A DNA stretch of 64,000 nt, taken from assembly GCF_024734665.1 (NCBI RefSeq), contig NZ_CP102931.1, forward strand, positions 1,300,001-1,364,000, given 5' to 3'. Below, one piece after another: positions 25,472-33,962 of this stretch; the stretch's first letter is position 1; every line of letters begins with the position of its first letter. The notes below the pieces were generated by a model. The model did no database searches, had not been told where the DNA came from, and saw nothing but the letters and a program-made list of their open reading frames with translations. The stretch comes from Variovorax paradoxus (GTDB lineage Bacteria > Pseudomonadota > Gammaproteobacteria > Burkholderiales > Burkholderiaceae_C). Position numbers and translations under genes: made by a program.

Positions 25472-27058
25472 ATGATGCTTCGACGAACCCTTCACTGCGC
25501 ACTCGCCGCCATGCTCCTCATGGCATCGGCCGCCCATGCGCTGACCGCCGACGAAGCCCGGGCCATCGCCTCCGGCGAATCCGAAGCCCGCATCGCCGCG
25601 CTCAACAAGGCCGTGCTCACGGCCGATGACAAGACCGCCGCCTTCATCCAGGCCATGTCCGACGACGCGGTCAAGTACACCGAAGACAGGGTCTTCGTGA
25701 TGAAGGACGACAAAGGCTACGACCCCGTCACCGGCGCCGAGCTGAAGGTGCCCGACACCGCCGAAGACGTCGTCAACAACAACCTCATGCGCGGTGCGCT
25801 CGATGCCGCGCAGGCCGCGCTCAAGCTCACGAGCAAGGACGACGCGGTGCGCGCCGAAGCCGCGCAAGCGCTCTTCAAGGAGCCCGACGAATCGCGCGTG
25901 CCCATGGTCGAGAAGGCGCTGGCCGCCGAGACCAACCCCAAGATCAAGGCGCAGCTCGAGCTGGTGCGCGCCGCCAGCATGCTCAACAGCGCCGACAAGG
26001 CCAAGCGCCTCATCGCCGCCAAGGAGCTGGGCAACAACCGCAACCCCGACACCAAGCTGCTGCTCAACCAGCGCCTGGCCGACGAAACCGAAGCGGACGT
26101 CAAGGCCGCCATCGTCGCGTCCATTGCCAGCATCGACGGCGCGCTGGTCTGGGGCGACCGCATCAACGCCGTGTTCAGCGGCATCAGCCTGGGCTCGGTG
26201 CTGCTGCTGGCCGCGCTCGGCCTGGCCATCACCTACGGGCTGATGGGCGTGATCAACATGGCGCACGGCGAGCTGATGATGATCGGCGCCTACGCCACCT
26301 ACGTGATGCAGGGCATCTTCCAGAAGTACGTGCCCGAGGCGGCCTTCGGCTTGTACCTCGTGGCTGCCATTCCGGTCTCGTTCCTCGCGTCGGCGCTCGT
26401 GGGTGCGGTGCTGGAGCGCGGCGTGATCCGCTTCCTGTACGGCCGCCCGCTCGAAACGCTGCTCGCCACCTGGGGCATCAGCCTGATGCTGCAGCAGCTC
26501 GTGCGCACGCTGTTCGGCGCGCAGAACGTCGGCGTCGAAAACCCCGGCTGGATGAGCGGCGGCTTCACCATGCTGAGCAACGTCACGCTGCCGTGGAACC
26601 GCATCTGCATCATCATCTTCGCCGCGCTGGTATTGCTTGCGATGGGATGGCTCATCGGCCGCACGCGCCTTGGCCTCTTCGTGCGCGGCGTCACGCAGAA
26701 CCGGCCGATCGCCTCGTGCATGGGCGTGAACACGGCGCGCATCGACACCTACGCCTTCGCGCTCGGCTCCGGCATCGCGGGCCTTGCGGGCTGCGCGCTG
26801 AGCCAGATCGGCAACGTCGGCCCCGACCTGGGCCAGAGCTACATCGTCGACAGCTTCATGGTGGTCGTGATGGGCGGCGTCGGCCAGCTTGCGGGCACCG
26901 TGTACGCGGCGCTGGGGCTGGGCATTCTCAACAAGTTCATCGAAGGCTGGGCGGGCGCGGTGCTCGCGAAGATCGCGGTGCTTGTCTTCATCATCATCTT
27001 CATCCAGAAGCGGCCACAAGGCATCTTCGCAATGAAAGGCCGGAGCGCTGAGGCATGA
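25472..27058 (+). CDS. urtB: urea ABC transporter permease UrtB
   Basis: A 528-residue permease. The N-terminal quarter (to about residue 220) is a signal-like segment plus a soluble helical region, usual for UrtB: AADEARAIASGESEARI-like start and AQAALKLTSKDDAVRAEAAQ. The rest is the LivH-type membrane domain with about eight spans (ITYGLMGVINMAHGELMMIG, SFMVVVMGGVGQLAGTVYAA). Starts at 25472 or 25475 are equivalent. The ribosome site may be the purine-rich arm of the preceding repeat. The stop overlaps urtC by ATGA. Confidence 0.94.
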   Translation: MMLRRTLHCALAAMLLMASAAHALTADEARAIASGESEARIAALNKAVLTADDKTAAFIQAMSDDAVKYTEDRVFVMKDDKGYDPVTGAELKVPDTAEDVVNNNLMRGALDAAQAALKLTSKDDAVRAEAAQALFKEPDESRVPMVEKALAAETNPKIKAQLELVRAASMLNSADKAKRLIAAKELGNNRNPDTKLLLNQRLADETEADVKAAIVASIASIDGALVWGDRINAVFSGISLGSVLLLAALGLAITYGLMGVINMAHGELMMIGAYATYVMQGIFQKYVPEAAFGLYLVAAIPVSFLASALVGAVLERGVIRFLYGRPLETLLATWGISLMLQQLVRTLFGAQNVGVENPGWMSGGFTMLSNVTLPWNRICIIIFAALVLLAMGWLIGRTRLGLFVRGVTQNRPIASCMGVNTARIDTYAFALGSGIAGLAGCALSQIGNVGPDLGQSYIVDSFMVVVMGGVGQLAGTVYAALGLGILNKFIEGWAGAVLAKIAVLVFIIIFIQKRPQGIFAMKGRSAEA

Positions 27059-28275
27059 GCAAGGTCGTACTTCCAACCAAGGGGCCGCTGCTGAGCGGCA
27101 AGGGCTGGACGGCCTTCTTCGTCGCGCTGATCGTGGTGTGCGCCGTGGCGCCCGTGCTCAACATCTGGGTGCCGGTCGACAGCCCGCTGCACATGAGCGA
27201 CTACGCCGTGGCGCTGGTCGGCAAGATCATGTGCTACGCCATCTGCGCGCTGGCCATGGACCTGATCTGGGGCTACACCGGCATCCTCTCGCTGGGCCAT
27301 GGCCTGTTCTTCGCGCTCGGCGGCTACATGATGGGCATGTACCTCATGCGCCAGATCGGCCGCGACGGCAACTACAAGAGCGACCTGCCCGACTTCATGG
27401 TGTTCCTCGACTGGAAGACGCTGCCATGGCACTGGACCTTCAGCGACAGCTTCATCGCCACGCTGATACTGATCGTGGCGGTGCCGGGCCTCATCGCCTT
27501 CGTGTTCGGCTTCTTCGCCTTCCGCTCGCGCATCAAGGGCGTGTACTTCTCGATCATCACGCAGGCCATGACGTTCGCGGCCATGCTGCTGTTCTTCCGC
27601 AACGAGACGGGCTTCGGCGGCAACAACGGCTTCACGGACTTCAAGCGCATTCTGAACATTCCGATCGCCACGCAGGAAATGCGCATGACGCTGTTCGCGC
27701 TCACCGGCGCCACGCTGCTGGGCTTCTTCCTGTTCGCGAAGTGGCTCATCGGCAGCAAATTCGGCCGCGTGCTGCAGGCCATTCGCGATGCAGAAACGCG
27801 CGTGATGTTCTCGGGCTACAACCCGCTGCCGTACAAGCTCACCATCTGGGTCATCTCCGCCATCATGTGCGGCGTGGCTGGCGCGCTGTACGTGCCGCAG
27901 GTCGGCATCATCAACCCGGGCGAGATGAGCGCTGCCAACTCCATCGAGATCGCCATCTGGGCCGCCGTGGGCGGACGCGCGACGCTGATCGGCCCCATCA
28001 TCGGCGCCTTCATCGTCAATGGCGCGAAGAGCTGGCTCACCGTGGCCTACCCCGAGTACTGGCTGTACTTCCTGGGTGCCCTATTCATTGCTGTCACGCT
28101 GTTCCTGCCGAACGGCATCGTAGGGTTGGTGCGCAAGTGGGTGTCGAGGGAGAAGAAGCCGGTGTCGCCCGAGCCCGTGCAGGACGCTGCACGGCGCTCG
28201 GTTGCGGTGGAGCAGGGCGTCGAGCCCGATGCGCTTGCCTCGCTGCCCGTGGACGCGAAGGGAGCACGCGCATGA
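27055..28275 (+). CDS. urtC: urea ABC transporter permease UrtC
   Basis: A 406-residue LivM-type membrane subunit with about nine hydrophobic segments. Family marks are MDLIWGYTGILSLGHGLFFA, GVYFSIITQAMTFAAMLLFF and IWAAVGGRATLIGPIIGAFI. It pairs with UrtB to form the channel. It starts in an ATGA overlap with urtB and ends in one with urtD, indicating coupled translation. A hydrophilic C-terminal tail (about 40 residues) is slightly long for the family. Confidence 0.94.
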   Translation: MSKVVLPTKGPLLSGKGWTAFFVALIVVCAVAPVLNIWVPVDSPLHMSDYAVALVGKIMCYAICALAMDLIWGYTGILSLGHGLFFALGGYMMGMYLMRQIGRDGNYKSDLPDFMVFLDWKTLPWHWTFSDSFIATLILIVAVPGLIAFVFGFFAFRSRIKGVYFSIITQAMTFAAMLLFFRNETGFGGNNGFTDFKRILNIPIATQEMRMTLFALTGATLLGFFLFAKWLIGSKFGRVLQAIRDAETRVMFSGYNPLPYKLTIWVISAIMCGVAGALYVPQVGIINPGEMSAANSIEIAIWAAVGGRATLIGPIIGAFIVNGAKSWLTVAYPEYWLYFLGALFIAVTLFLPNGIVGLVRKWVSREKKPVSPEPVQDAARRSVAVEQGVEPDALASLPVDAKGARA

Positions 28276-29150
28276 CGCCCGACCTGATGGAAGCCGGCGC
28301 CGAGCGCGCCGCACGCGCCAGCGGCATTCACTACGCGAGCGGCAGCACCGAATCGGGCGGCCGCGCCGCAGACTTCGGCCGCCACGTCATGCCGGGCGAA
28401 GTCGACGTCACGCATGGCCGCATCCTCTACCTCGAAGACGTCAGCGTGAGCTTCGACGGCTTCAAGGCCATCAACAAGCTGTCGCTCGACATCGCGCCGG
28501 GCGAGCTGCGCTGCATCATCGGCCCCAACGGCGCGGGCAAGACCACGATGATGGACATCATCACCGGCAAGACCCGGCCCGATTCGGGCACCGTGTTCTT
28601 CGGCAGCACCATCGACCTGCTGCGCCACCGCGAAGCCGACATCGCGCAACTGGGCATCGGCCGCAAGTTCCAGAAGCCGACAGTGTTCGAGCACCTGACC
28701 GTGTTCGAGAACCTCGAGCTCGCACTGAAGACCAACAAGGGCGTGCGCGCCTCGATGCTCTTCAGGCTCGACTCGGCGCAAAGCGACCGCCTGGCCGAGG
28801 TGCTGGAAACCATCCACCTCGCCGACAGCGTGTCGCGCCTGGCCGGCAACCTGAGCCATGGCCAGAAGCAGTGGCTCGAAATCGGCATGCTGCTGATGCA
28901 AGACCCGAAGCTGCTGCTGCTCGACGAGCCCGTCGCAGGCATGACCGATGAAGAAACCGCTCGCACCGCCGAGCTGTTCCTCACGCTCAAGGGCAAGCAT
29001 TCGCTGATGGTGGTGGAGCACGACATGAGCTTCATCCGCACCATCTCCGAGATCGTCACCGTGCTGTGCGACGGCTCCGTGCTGGCGCAAGGCACGCTGG
29101 ACGAAGTGCAGGCAGATGAACGCGTGATCGAGGTCTATCTGGGCCGCTGA
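28272..29150 (+). CDS. urtD: urea ABC transporter ATP-binding protein UrtD
   Basis: A 292-residue LivG-type ATPase with Walker A GPNGAGKTT (about residue 86), signature LSHGQKQWLEIGMLLM, Walker B KLLLLDEPVAGM and H-loop VVEHDMSFI. It carries an N-terminal extension of about 50 residues before the ABC fold (ASGIHYASGSTESGGRAADF) that is absent from shorter UrtD proteins. It starts in an ATGA overlap with urtC. It acts with UrtE to power urea uptake. Confidence 0.94.
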   Translation: MTPDLMEAGAERAARASGIHYASGSTESGGRAADFGRHVMPGEVDVTHGRILYLEDVSVSFDGFKAINKLSLDIAPGELRCIIGPNGAGKTTMMDIITGKTRPDSGTVFFGSTIDLLRHREADIAQLGIGRKFQKPTVFEHLTVFENLELALKTNKGVRASMLFRLDSAQSDRLAEVLETIHLADSVSRLAGNLSHGQKQWLEIGMLLMQDPKLLLLDEPVAGMTDEETARTAELFLTLKGKHSLMVVEHDMSFIRTISEIVTVLCDGSVLAQGTLDEVQADERVIEVYLGR

Positions 29151-29162
29151 GGAACCGAACCC

Positions 29163-29855
29163 ATGCTGACAGTCAAGAACATCCACCAGTACTACGGCGG
29201 CTCCCACATCCTCAGAGACGTGAGCTTCGAGGCAACGCTCGGCAAGGTCACGGTATTGCTGGGCCGCAACGGCGTAGGCAAGACCACGCTGCTGAAGTCG
29301 CTCATGGGCCTGGTGCCCATCAAGAGCGGCAGCATCGAACTCGAAGGCAAGCCCATCCACAAGGCCACGCCTTACGACAGGGCAAGAGCCGGCATCGGCT
29401 TCGTCCCGCAGGGCCGCGAGATCTTCGCGCGGCTCACGGTCGAAGAAAACCTGCGCATGGGCCTGGCCTACAAGAGCGGCAGCACACCCATTCCGTCGGA
29501 GCTGTTCGACCTGTTCCCCGTGCTCAAGCAAATGATCAACAGAAGAGGTGGCGACCTCTCCGGCGGGCAGCAGCAGCAGCTTGCGATCGCCCGGGCCCTT
29601 GCGCCCAAGCCCAAGCTGCTGATCCTCGACGAGCCTACCGAGGGCATCCAGCCCAGCATCATCAAGGACATCGGCCGCGTCATCCGCATGCTGGCCGACC
29701 GCGGCGACATGGCCATCGTGCTGTGCGAGCAGTACTACGACTTCGCCCAGGAACTGGCCGACGACTACCTCGTGATGGAGCGCGGCGAAGTCATTGCCCG
29801 CGGCCTCGGCAAGGACATGGAAGCGCAGGGCGTGCGGCAGCTCGTCGCCATCTGA
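29163..29855 (+). CDS. urtE: urea ABC transporter ATP-binding protein UrtE
   Basis: A 230-residue LivF-type ATPase: Walker A GRNGVGKTTLLK (about residue 36), Q-loop GFVPQGREIF, signature LSGGQQQQLAIARAL, Walker B KLLILDEPTEGIQPS and LCEQYYDFAQELADDYLVME. The N-terminus MLTVKNIHQYYGGSHILRD is standard. It lies 12 bases after urtD and is the last gene of the urea operon. No urease genes follow in this window. Confidence 0.94.
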   Translation: MLTVKNIHQYYGGSHILRDVSFEATLGKVTVLLGRNGVGKTTLLKSLMGLVPIKSGSIELEGKPIHKATPYDRARAGIGFVPQGREIFARLTVEENLRMGLAYKSGSTPIPSELFDLFPVLKQMINRRGGDLSGGQQQQLAIARALAPKPKLLILDEPTEGIQPSIIKDIGRVIRMLADRGDMAIVLCEQYYDFAQELADDYLVMERGEVIARGLGKDMEAQGVRQLVAI

Positions 29856-29863
29856 ACCCCTGG

Positions 29864-29885
29864 GGCAGGGCTTCGAAGCCCTGCC
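29864..29885 (+). terminator. perfect palindrome after urtE, probable terminator
   Basis: A perfect 22-base palindrome (arm GGCAGGGCTTC and its complement) starts nine bases after the urtE stop. It lacks a T-tract, so it may protect the mRNA 3' end or work with Rho instead of as a classic intrinsic terminator. Confidence 0.5.
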
Positions 29886-29987
29886 AGTACAAGGCCTTGG
29901 GCAACTGCGTATCGGCGGAAATTCAGGGTTTACCCTAAAATCCGGCTTCTGCCCGCGGCCGCCGGGCACCTTCCCAGGAGCCTGGCC

Positions 29988-31235
29988 TTGAACGCCTCCC
30001 CACCCGCGCTGGACAGCGCGGACACCGACATTTCCGTTTCTTCTTCTCCCGCCGCGCCCGTCAACTTCCTGCGCGCGGTGCTCGCACTCGGCGTCGGCGG
30101 CTTTGCCATCGGCACCGGCGAATTCGTCATCATGGGCCTGCTGCCCGAGGTGGCGAAGGACATCGATGTCAGCATTCCCCAGGCCGGCCACGTCATCAGC
30201 GCCTACGCGCTTGGCGTGGTCATCGGCGCGCCCGTGCTCGCTGTGCTGGCCGCAGGCTGGCGCCGACGCGCGCTGCTGATCGCGCTCATGGCCGTGTTCG
30301 CGGCCGGCAACTTCGCCAGCGCGGCGGCCCCCAACTATTTGCTGCTGAACCTGCTGCGCTTTGCCACAGGCCTGCCTCATGGCACCTACTTCGGCGTGGC
30401 CGCGCTCGTGGCCGCCACGCTCGCGCCACCGGGGCGCCGCGCGCGGGCCGTGGGGCTCGTCATGCTGGGGCTCACCGGCGCCACGCTGGTCGGCGTGCCC
30501 ATCGCTGCGTGGCTGGGCCAGATCTTCGGCTGGCGTGCCGCCTTCGTGTTCGTCGGAGTGATCGCGCTGGTGGCCATCGCGCTGCTGCGCCGCGACATCC
30601 CCGACCTCGCCGCGCCCGCAGGCGCCAGCCCGTGGCGCGAACTCGGCGCGCTCAAGCGCAAGCAGGTGTGGTTCACGCTCGGCATCGGTGCCATCGGCTT
30701 CGGCGGCATGTTCTCGGTGTTCAGCTACATCAAGCCCACGCTCATCGAAGTGGCCGGCATGCCCATGGGCGGCGTGCCCTTTGTGCTGGCGCTGTTCGGC
30801 CTGGGCATGGTCACCGGCAACCTCGTGGGGTCGCGCCTGGCCGACAAGTCGCTCATGCGCACTATCGGCGGACTGCTGGTCTATGCGGCGCTGGTGCTCG
30901 CGATGTTCACCTTCGCGGCGCACAACGTCTTTACAGCGGCGTTCAACGTGTTCCTCATCGGCACCACCGTCGCCATCGGCCCGGCGCTGCAGATCCGCCT
31001 GATGGACGTGGCCGGCGATGCGCAGACGCTCGCCGCCGCGCTCAACCACTCGGCCTTCAACATGGCCAACGCGCTCGGTGCGTGGCTCGGTGGCGTGGCC
31101 ATTGCCGCGGGTCTGGGCTGGACCTCGACCGGCTGGGTCGGCGCTTTGCTGGCGCTGGCGGGCATGGGCGTGTTCGGCTGGGCGATTGCGAGCGCGCGCG
31201 CCGAAGCGCGCCGGCCCGAAACGGTTACTTGCTGA
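29988..31235 (+). CDS. MFS transporter (AraJ/sugar efflux-like)
   Basis: A 415-residue major facilitator with 12 hydrophobic segments. ALGVGGFAIGTGEFVIMGLL, then GHVISAYALGVVIGAPVLAV, RFATGLPHGTYFGVAALVAA and LNHSAFNMANALGAWLGG match the AraJ/YdhP drug or sugar efflux subfamily. The start is a TTG at 29988 preceded by CAGGAG at seven bases; no ATG fits. It is separated from the urt operon by the palindrome and about 100 bases. Its end overlaps the convergent anti-sigma gene by 11 bases. The substrate is unknown. Confidence 0.88.
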   Translation: MNASPPALDSADTDISVSSSPAAPVNFLRAVLALGVGGFAIGTGEFVIMGLLPEVAKDIDVSIPQAGHVISAYALGVVIGAPVLAVLAAGWRRRALLIALMAVFAAGNFASAAAPNYLLLNLLRFATGLPHGTYFGVAALVAATLAPPGRRARAVGLVMLGLTGATLVGVPIAAWLGQIFGWRAAFVFVGVIALVAIALLRRDIPDLAAPAGASPWRELGALKRKQVWFTLGIGAIGFGGMFSVFSYIKPTLIEVAGMPMGGVPFVLALFGLGMVTGNLVGSRLADKSLMRTIGGLLVYAALVLAMFTFAAHNVFTAAFNVFLIGTTVAIGPALQIRLMDVAGDAQTLAAALNHSAFNMANALGAWLGGVAIAAGLGWTSTGWVGALLALAGMGVFGWAIASARAEARRPETVTC

Positions 31236-31905
31236 GGGTCGTCGCGCCCTCGGGCGTGCCGCGTTCGCGCAGCAGCGACGCGAAGCGGCGAAGCTCCGCC
31301 GCATTCAGGTCCGACACTGCCCACGCCTGCATGCCGCCCTGGGCCCAGCGCGCCAGCTGGTAGCCCTGGCGCGTGGAGAACACAGGGCCCTGTGCCTTCG
31401 CATCAGCCGCCGGCCAGACGAACACATTGATCACATGCGGCCCCGAGCGATACACCAGTGCCGCAACCGTGCGCCCATCGAGGTAGTCGAGCCGCCCGCC
31501 AGTCAACGGAAAGCCTTCCGCAGCCAGGTCGATCACCGGCGGTGAAAAGTCGAGTTTGCCGGCGAACCACGGCTTCACCGTGTGCTGGTCGGACGAAGCC
31601 ACGTCGGCCAGGTGCGAGGCCATCAGCGAGCGCACGTGGTTGGCGGTGACGGCCTCGGCGAGCGCGTCCTTCGGCGGCACCGGCGTCGCGAGCAGCATCA
31701 GCGCAAGGCCCCAGGCCGTCGCCGCGCCCGTGCCGAACCACGCCAGGCCCTGCCACAGGCTACGGCGAGGCCGCACTGGCGCGGGTGCGACCACCGCTTC
31801 GGTGCGCACCGCCTGTCCGATGCACTCGGCCAGCCCATCCGGCGGCGTGTGCCGCACCGCGTGACGCCGGATCAGCGTTCCCAGTTCTTCTTCAGACATT
31901 GACAT
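31225..31905 (-). CDS. anti-sigma factor, membrane-anchored
   Basis: A 226-residue protein encoded directly downstream of an ECF sigma gene, with 14 bases of overlap. The N-terminal region (residues 1-45) is cytoplasmic and would bind sigma. It lacks an obvious zinc-binding HxxxCxxC motif. One membrane segment follows (LAWFGTGAATAWGLALMLLA, about 50-75), then a periplasmic domain with GKLDFSPPVIDLAAEGFPLT and LVYRSGPHVINVFVWP. Position and layout make it the probable inhibitor of the sigma factor. The signal that releases it is unknown. It may also start at the second ATG, 31899. Confidence 0.8.
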   Translation of the reverse strand: MSMSEEELGTLIRRHAVRHTPPDGLAECIGQAVRTEAVVAPAPVRPRRSLWQGLAWFGTGAATAWGLALMLLATPVPPKDALAEAVTANHVRSLMASHLADVASSDQHTVKPWFAGKLDFSPPVIDLAAEGFPLTGGRLDYLDGRTVAALVYRSGPHVINVFVWPAADAKAQGPVFSTRQGYQLARWAQGGMQAWAVSDLNAAELRRFASLLRERGTPEGATTLSK

Positions 31906-32473
31906 GGTGGATCTTTCCTCCAGCGTCGCCAGCGGGCCGTTCGTCGCGCAGGCTGTCGCGCAGCAAGGCCCGCGCGCGCGACAGCCGCGACATCACCGTG
32001 CCCAGCGGCACGCCGGCGATGCGCGCGATGTCCTCGTAGCGCATCTCTTCGAGTTCGCGCAGCACGATCACTTCACGGTACACCGGCGGCAGCGCGTCGA
32101 TGGCGGCATTGATGCGCTCGCCCTGTGCGCGCTGCTCCCATTGCCGGGCCGGATCGCCTGCTTGCGTTGAAGAGTGGCCCTCCACGGCCTCGCTGTCGCG
32201 CATCTCGTCGAACTCGACCTGATCTGCCAACTGCCGGTTCTGCCGCATCCAGTCGTAGCAGGCATTGCGCACGATGCCCAGCAGCCATGGCCGCGCGCTC
32301 TCGCCGCGCAGCCCGTCGAAAAACCGGAACGCACGCAGGTACGCCTCCTGCACCGCATCGTCGGCCAGTTGGTCGTCGCGCAACAACCAGCGCGCAAGAT
32401 TCCACGCCGCATCGAGATGCGGCAGCGCTGCGGCTTCGAACTGGCGTGTGCGATCGGTCGTCAACAGGCTCAA
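31892..32473 (-). CDS. ECF-type RNA polymerase sigma factor
   Basis: A 193-residue sigma-70 family member. Region 2 is WNLARWLLRDDQLADDAVQE to RPWLLGIVRNACYDWMRQN. Region 4 is LPPVYREVIVLRELEEMRYE followed by IARIAGVPLGTVMSRLSRAR. It starts with TTG at 32473 preceded by AAGGAG. The promoter in front of it (GGAATA-N16-CGTC) is repeated, on the other strand, before the divergent beta-propeller gene. The sigma factor is therefore likely to drive both its own operon and that gene. Confidence 0.92.
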   Translation of the reverse strand: MSLLTTDRTRQFEAAALPHLDAAWNLARWLLRDDQLADDAVQEAYLRAFRFFDGLRGESARPWLLGIVRNACYDWMRQNRQLADQVEFDEMRDSEAVEGHSSTQAGDPARQWEQRAQGERINAAIDALPPVYREVIVLRELEEMRYEDIARIAGVPLGTVMSRLSRARALLRDSLRDERPAGDAGGKIHHVNV

Positions 32474-32493
32474 TGGACTCCTTCTTCCTGCAT

Positions 32494-32519
32494 GACGGAG
32501 TGGCCTGGCGCCTTATTCC
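32494..32519 (-). promoter_or_regulatory. ECF-type promoter of the sigma/anti-sigma operon
   Basis: On the minus strand, GGAATA (32519-32514) is separated by 16 bases from CGTC (32497-32494), about 20 bases before the TTG start of the sigma gene. The same elements, with the same spacer length, occur on the plus strand at 32551-32576. In both, the elements extend to GGAATAAG and CGTCATGC. Confidence 0.75.
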
Positions 32520-32550
32520 ATCTTCTCCATCTTTTTTCAACGACCCACGT

Positions 32551-32576
32551 GGAATAAGCAGGGCACGCCATGCGTC
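32551..32576 (+). promoter_or_regulatory. ECF-type promoter of the beta-propeller gene
   Basis: GGAATA (32551-32556), 16-base spacer, CGTC (32573-32576), about 55 bases before the ATG at 32631. It is the mirror of the promoter in front of the sigma gene. GGAATA with CGTC is a recognised ECF-type promoter form. Confidence 0.75.
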
Positions 32577-32630
32577 ATGCCCTGTGCGGATTCTGCTTGC
32601 TTCCGTTCAATTCCCCAGGAGGTTTTCACC

Positions 32631-33887
32631 ATGCTCGCCATTCCCGGTTTCGCACGCATCCTCGTACTGCTCTCGGCCCTGGCCGCCTCGGCCGCTCCCG
32701 CCCTGGCCGCCGGGCCCAAGGCCTACGTCGGCAACTTCAAGGACAGCACCGTCAGCGTGATCGACACCGGCACCGAGCGCGTCGTCGCCACCGTGCCGGT
32801 GGCGGCCGGGCCGGACGGCATCATGGTCGCGCCGGGCGGGCGAAGCGTGTTCGTCAGCGGCTCCAGTGCTTCGACCGTGAGCGAGATCGACGCTTCAACT
32901 GACCGCGTTGCGCGCAACATCGACGTCGGCAAAGGCCCGCAAGGTTTGGCCATGACGGCGGACGGCAAGTGGCTGCTGGTGGCCGTCAACGGCGACGACC
33001 GCGTGGCCTTCGTCGACACCACGGCCCATGGCGTGAGCGCCACCGTGCCGGTGCCCAAGCCGCACACCATCGCCATCCGGCCCGACGGGCGTCAGGCCTA
33101 CGTCGCGTCGCAGGAGCCCGGCCATTTCGCGCTGGTCGTGATCGACATGGCTACCCGCAGCGTGGTCACCGAGATCCCGCTCGACAAGCCACCGCGCGAC
33201 CTGGAGTTCGGCCACGACGGCAAGGCGCTTTACCTCACGCTGGCCGGCGTGCCCGCGGTGCAGGTGCTCGACCCCGCCACCAACCAGTGGAGCGCGCCGG
33301 TTCCCACGGGCGTGTCGCCGCACATCGCCCAGCACTTCGCCGGAATGGCCAGCGGCGTGGTGGTAGTGCAGGGCCCGGGCGAAGTCATGCTGTTCGACCC
33401 GGCCACGCGCGCTGCGGTGCGCAGCATCGGCGTGGGCAAGCAGCCGCACTGGCTCGATCTGTCGGCGGACGGCAAGAAGCTGTGGGTCAGCAACGAAGGC
33501 TCGAACGATGTCAGCGTGGTCGATCTCGCGGGCGGACCGGTGCACACGGTGGCGGTGGGCAATGCGCCGCGCAAGGTCGCGGTGCAGCGAGTCGCGGCGA
33601 CCGAGGCCGCGCACGCCGGTGGCTCCAGCCACGTGGCTATCCGCAACTTCGCCTTCGAGCCCGCGCAGATCACCGTCAAGGCCGGCGAGCGCGTGACCTG
33701 GCAGAACGACGACGGCGCGCCGCACGGCGTGGTCTTCAAGGACGGCTCGACGGGCATCGACCTGCTGCTGCCCGGCAAGGCTTTCGTCCGCAGCTTCGAC
33801 AAGCCGGGCGTGTACGACTACGTCTGTTCGGTGCACCCGTACATGACGGCGCGGGTCACCGTGGTGGCGGCGCAGCCCCGGTCGTGA
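32631..33887 (+). CDS. secreted YVTN beta-propeller protein with C-terminal cupredoxin domain
   Basis: A 418-residue exported protein. Residues 1 to about 26 are a signal peptide (MLAIPGFARILVLLSALAAS, cleavage after ALA). Residues about 28-330 are YVTN/NHL-type propeller repeats such as AYVGNFKDSTVSVIDTGTER, VFVSGSSASTVSEIDAST and LWVSNEGSNDVSVVDL. Residues about 335-415 are a plastocyanin-like cupredoxin: FEPAQITVKAGERVTWQND, GAPHGVVF and VCSVHPYMTARVTV. The type 1 copper ligands (His, Cys, His, Met) all appear present. An AGGAGG ribosome site precedes ATG 32631. The ECF promoter suggests induction by the sigma factor's stress signal. Confidence 0.85.
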   Translation: MLAIPGFARILVLLSALAASAAPALAAGPKAYVGNFKDSTVSVIDTGTERVVATVPVAAGPDGIMVAPGGRSVFVSGSSASTVSEIDASTDRVARNIDVGKGPQGLAMTADGKWLLVAVNGDDRVAFVDTTAHGVSATVPVPKPHTIAIRPDGRQAYVASQEPGHFALVVIDMATRSVVTEIPLDKPPRDLEFGHDGKALYLTLAGVPAVQVLDPATNQWSAPVPTGVSPHIAQHFAGMASGVVVVQGPGEVMLFDPATRAAVRSIGVGKQPHWLDLSADGKKLWVSNEGSNDVSVVDLAGGPVHTVAVGNAPRKVAVQRVAATEAAHAGGSSHVAIRNFAFEPAQITVKAGERVTWQNDDGAPHGVVFKDGSTGIDLLLPGKAFVRSFDKPGVYDYVCSVHPYMTARVTVVAAQPRS

Positions 33888-33962
33888 CCGGCTTCCCGAT
33901 TGACAGGAGCGAGTGAACCGGACGACATTGCAGCGGATGATCAATGCAGATATCGCGTGTAG

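Noticed and set aside
28047..31304. 1085-codon minus-strand frame opposite urtC-urtE and the MFS gene
   Set aside because: Same cause: antisense of GC-rich genes, low-complexity composition, no ribosome site or domain.
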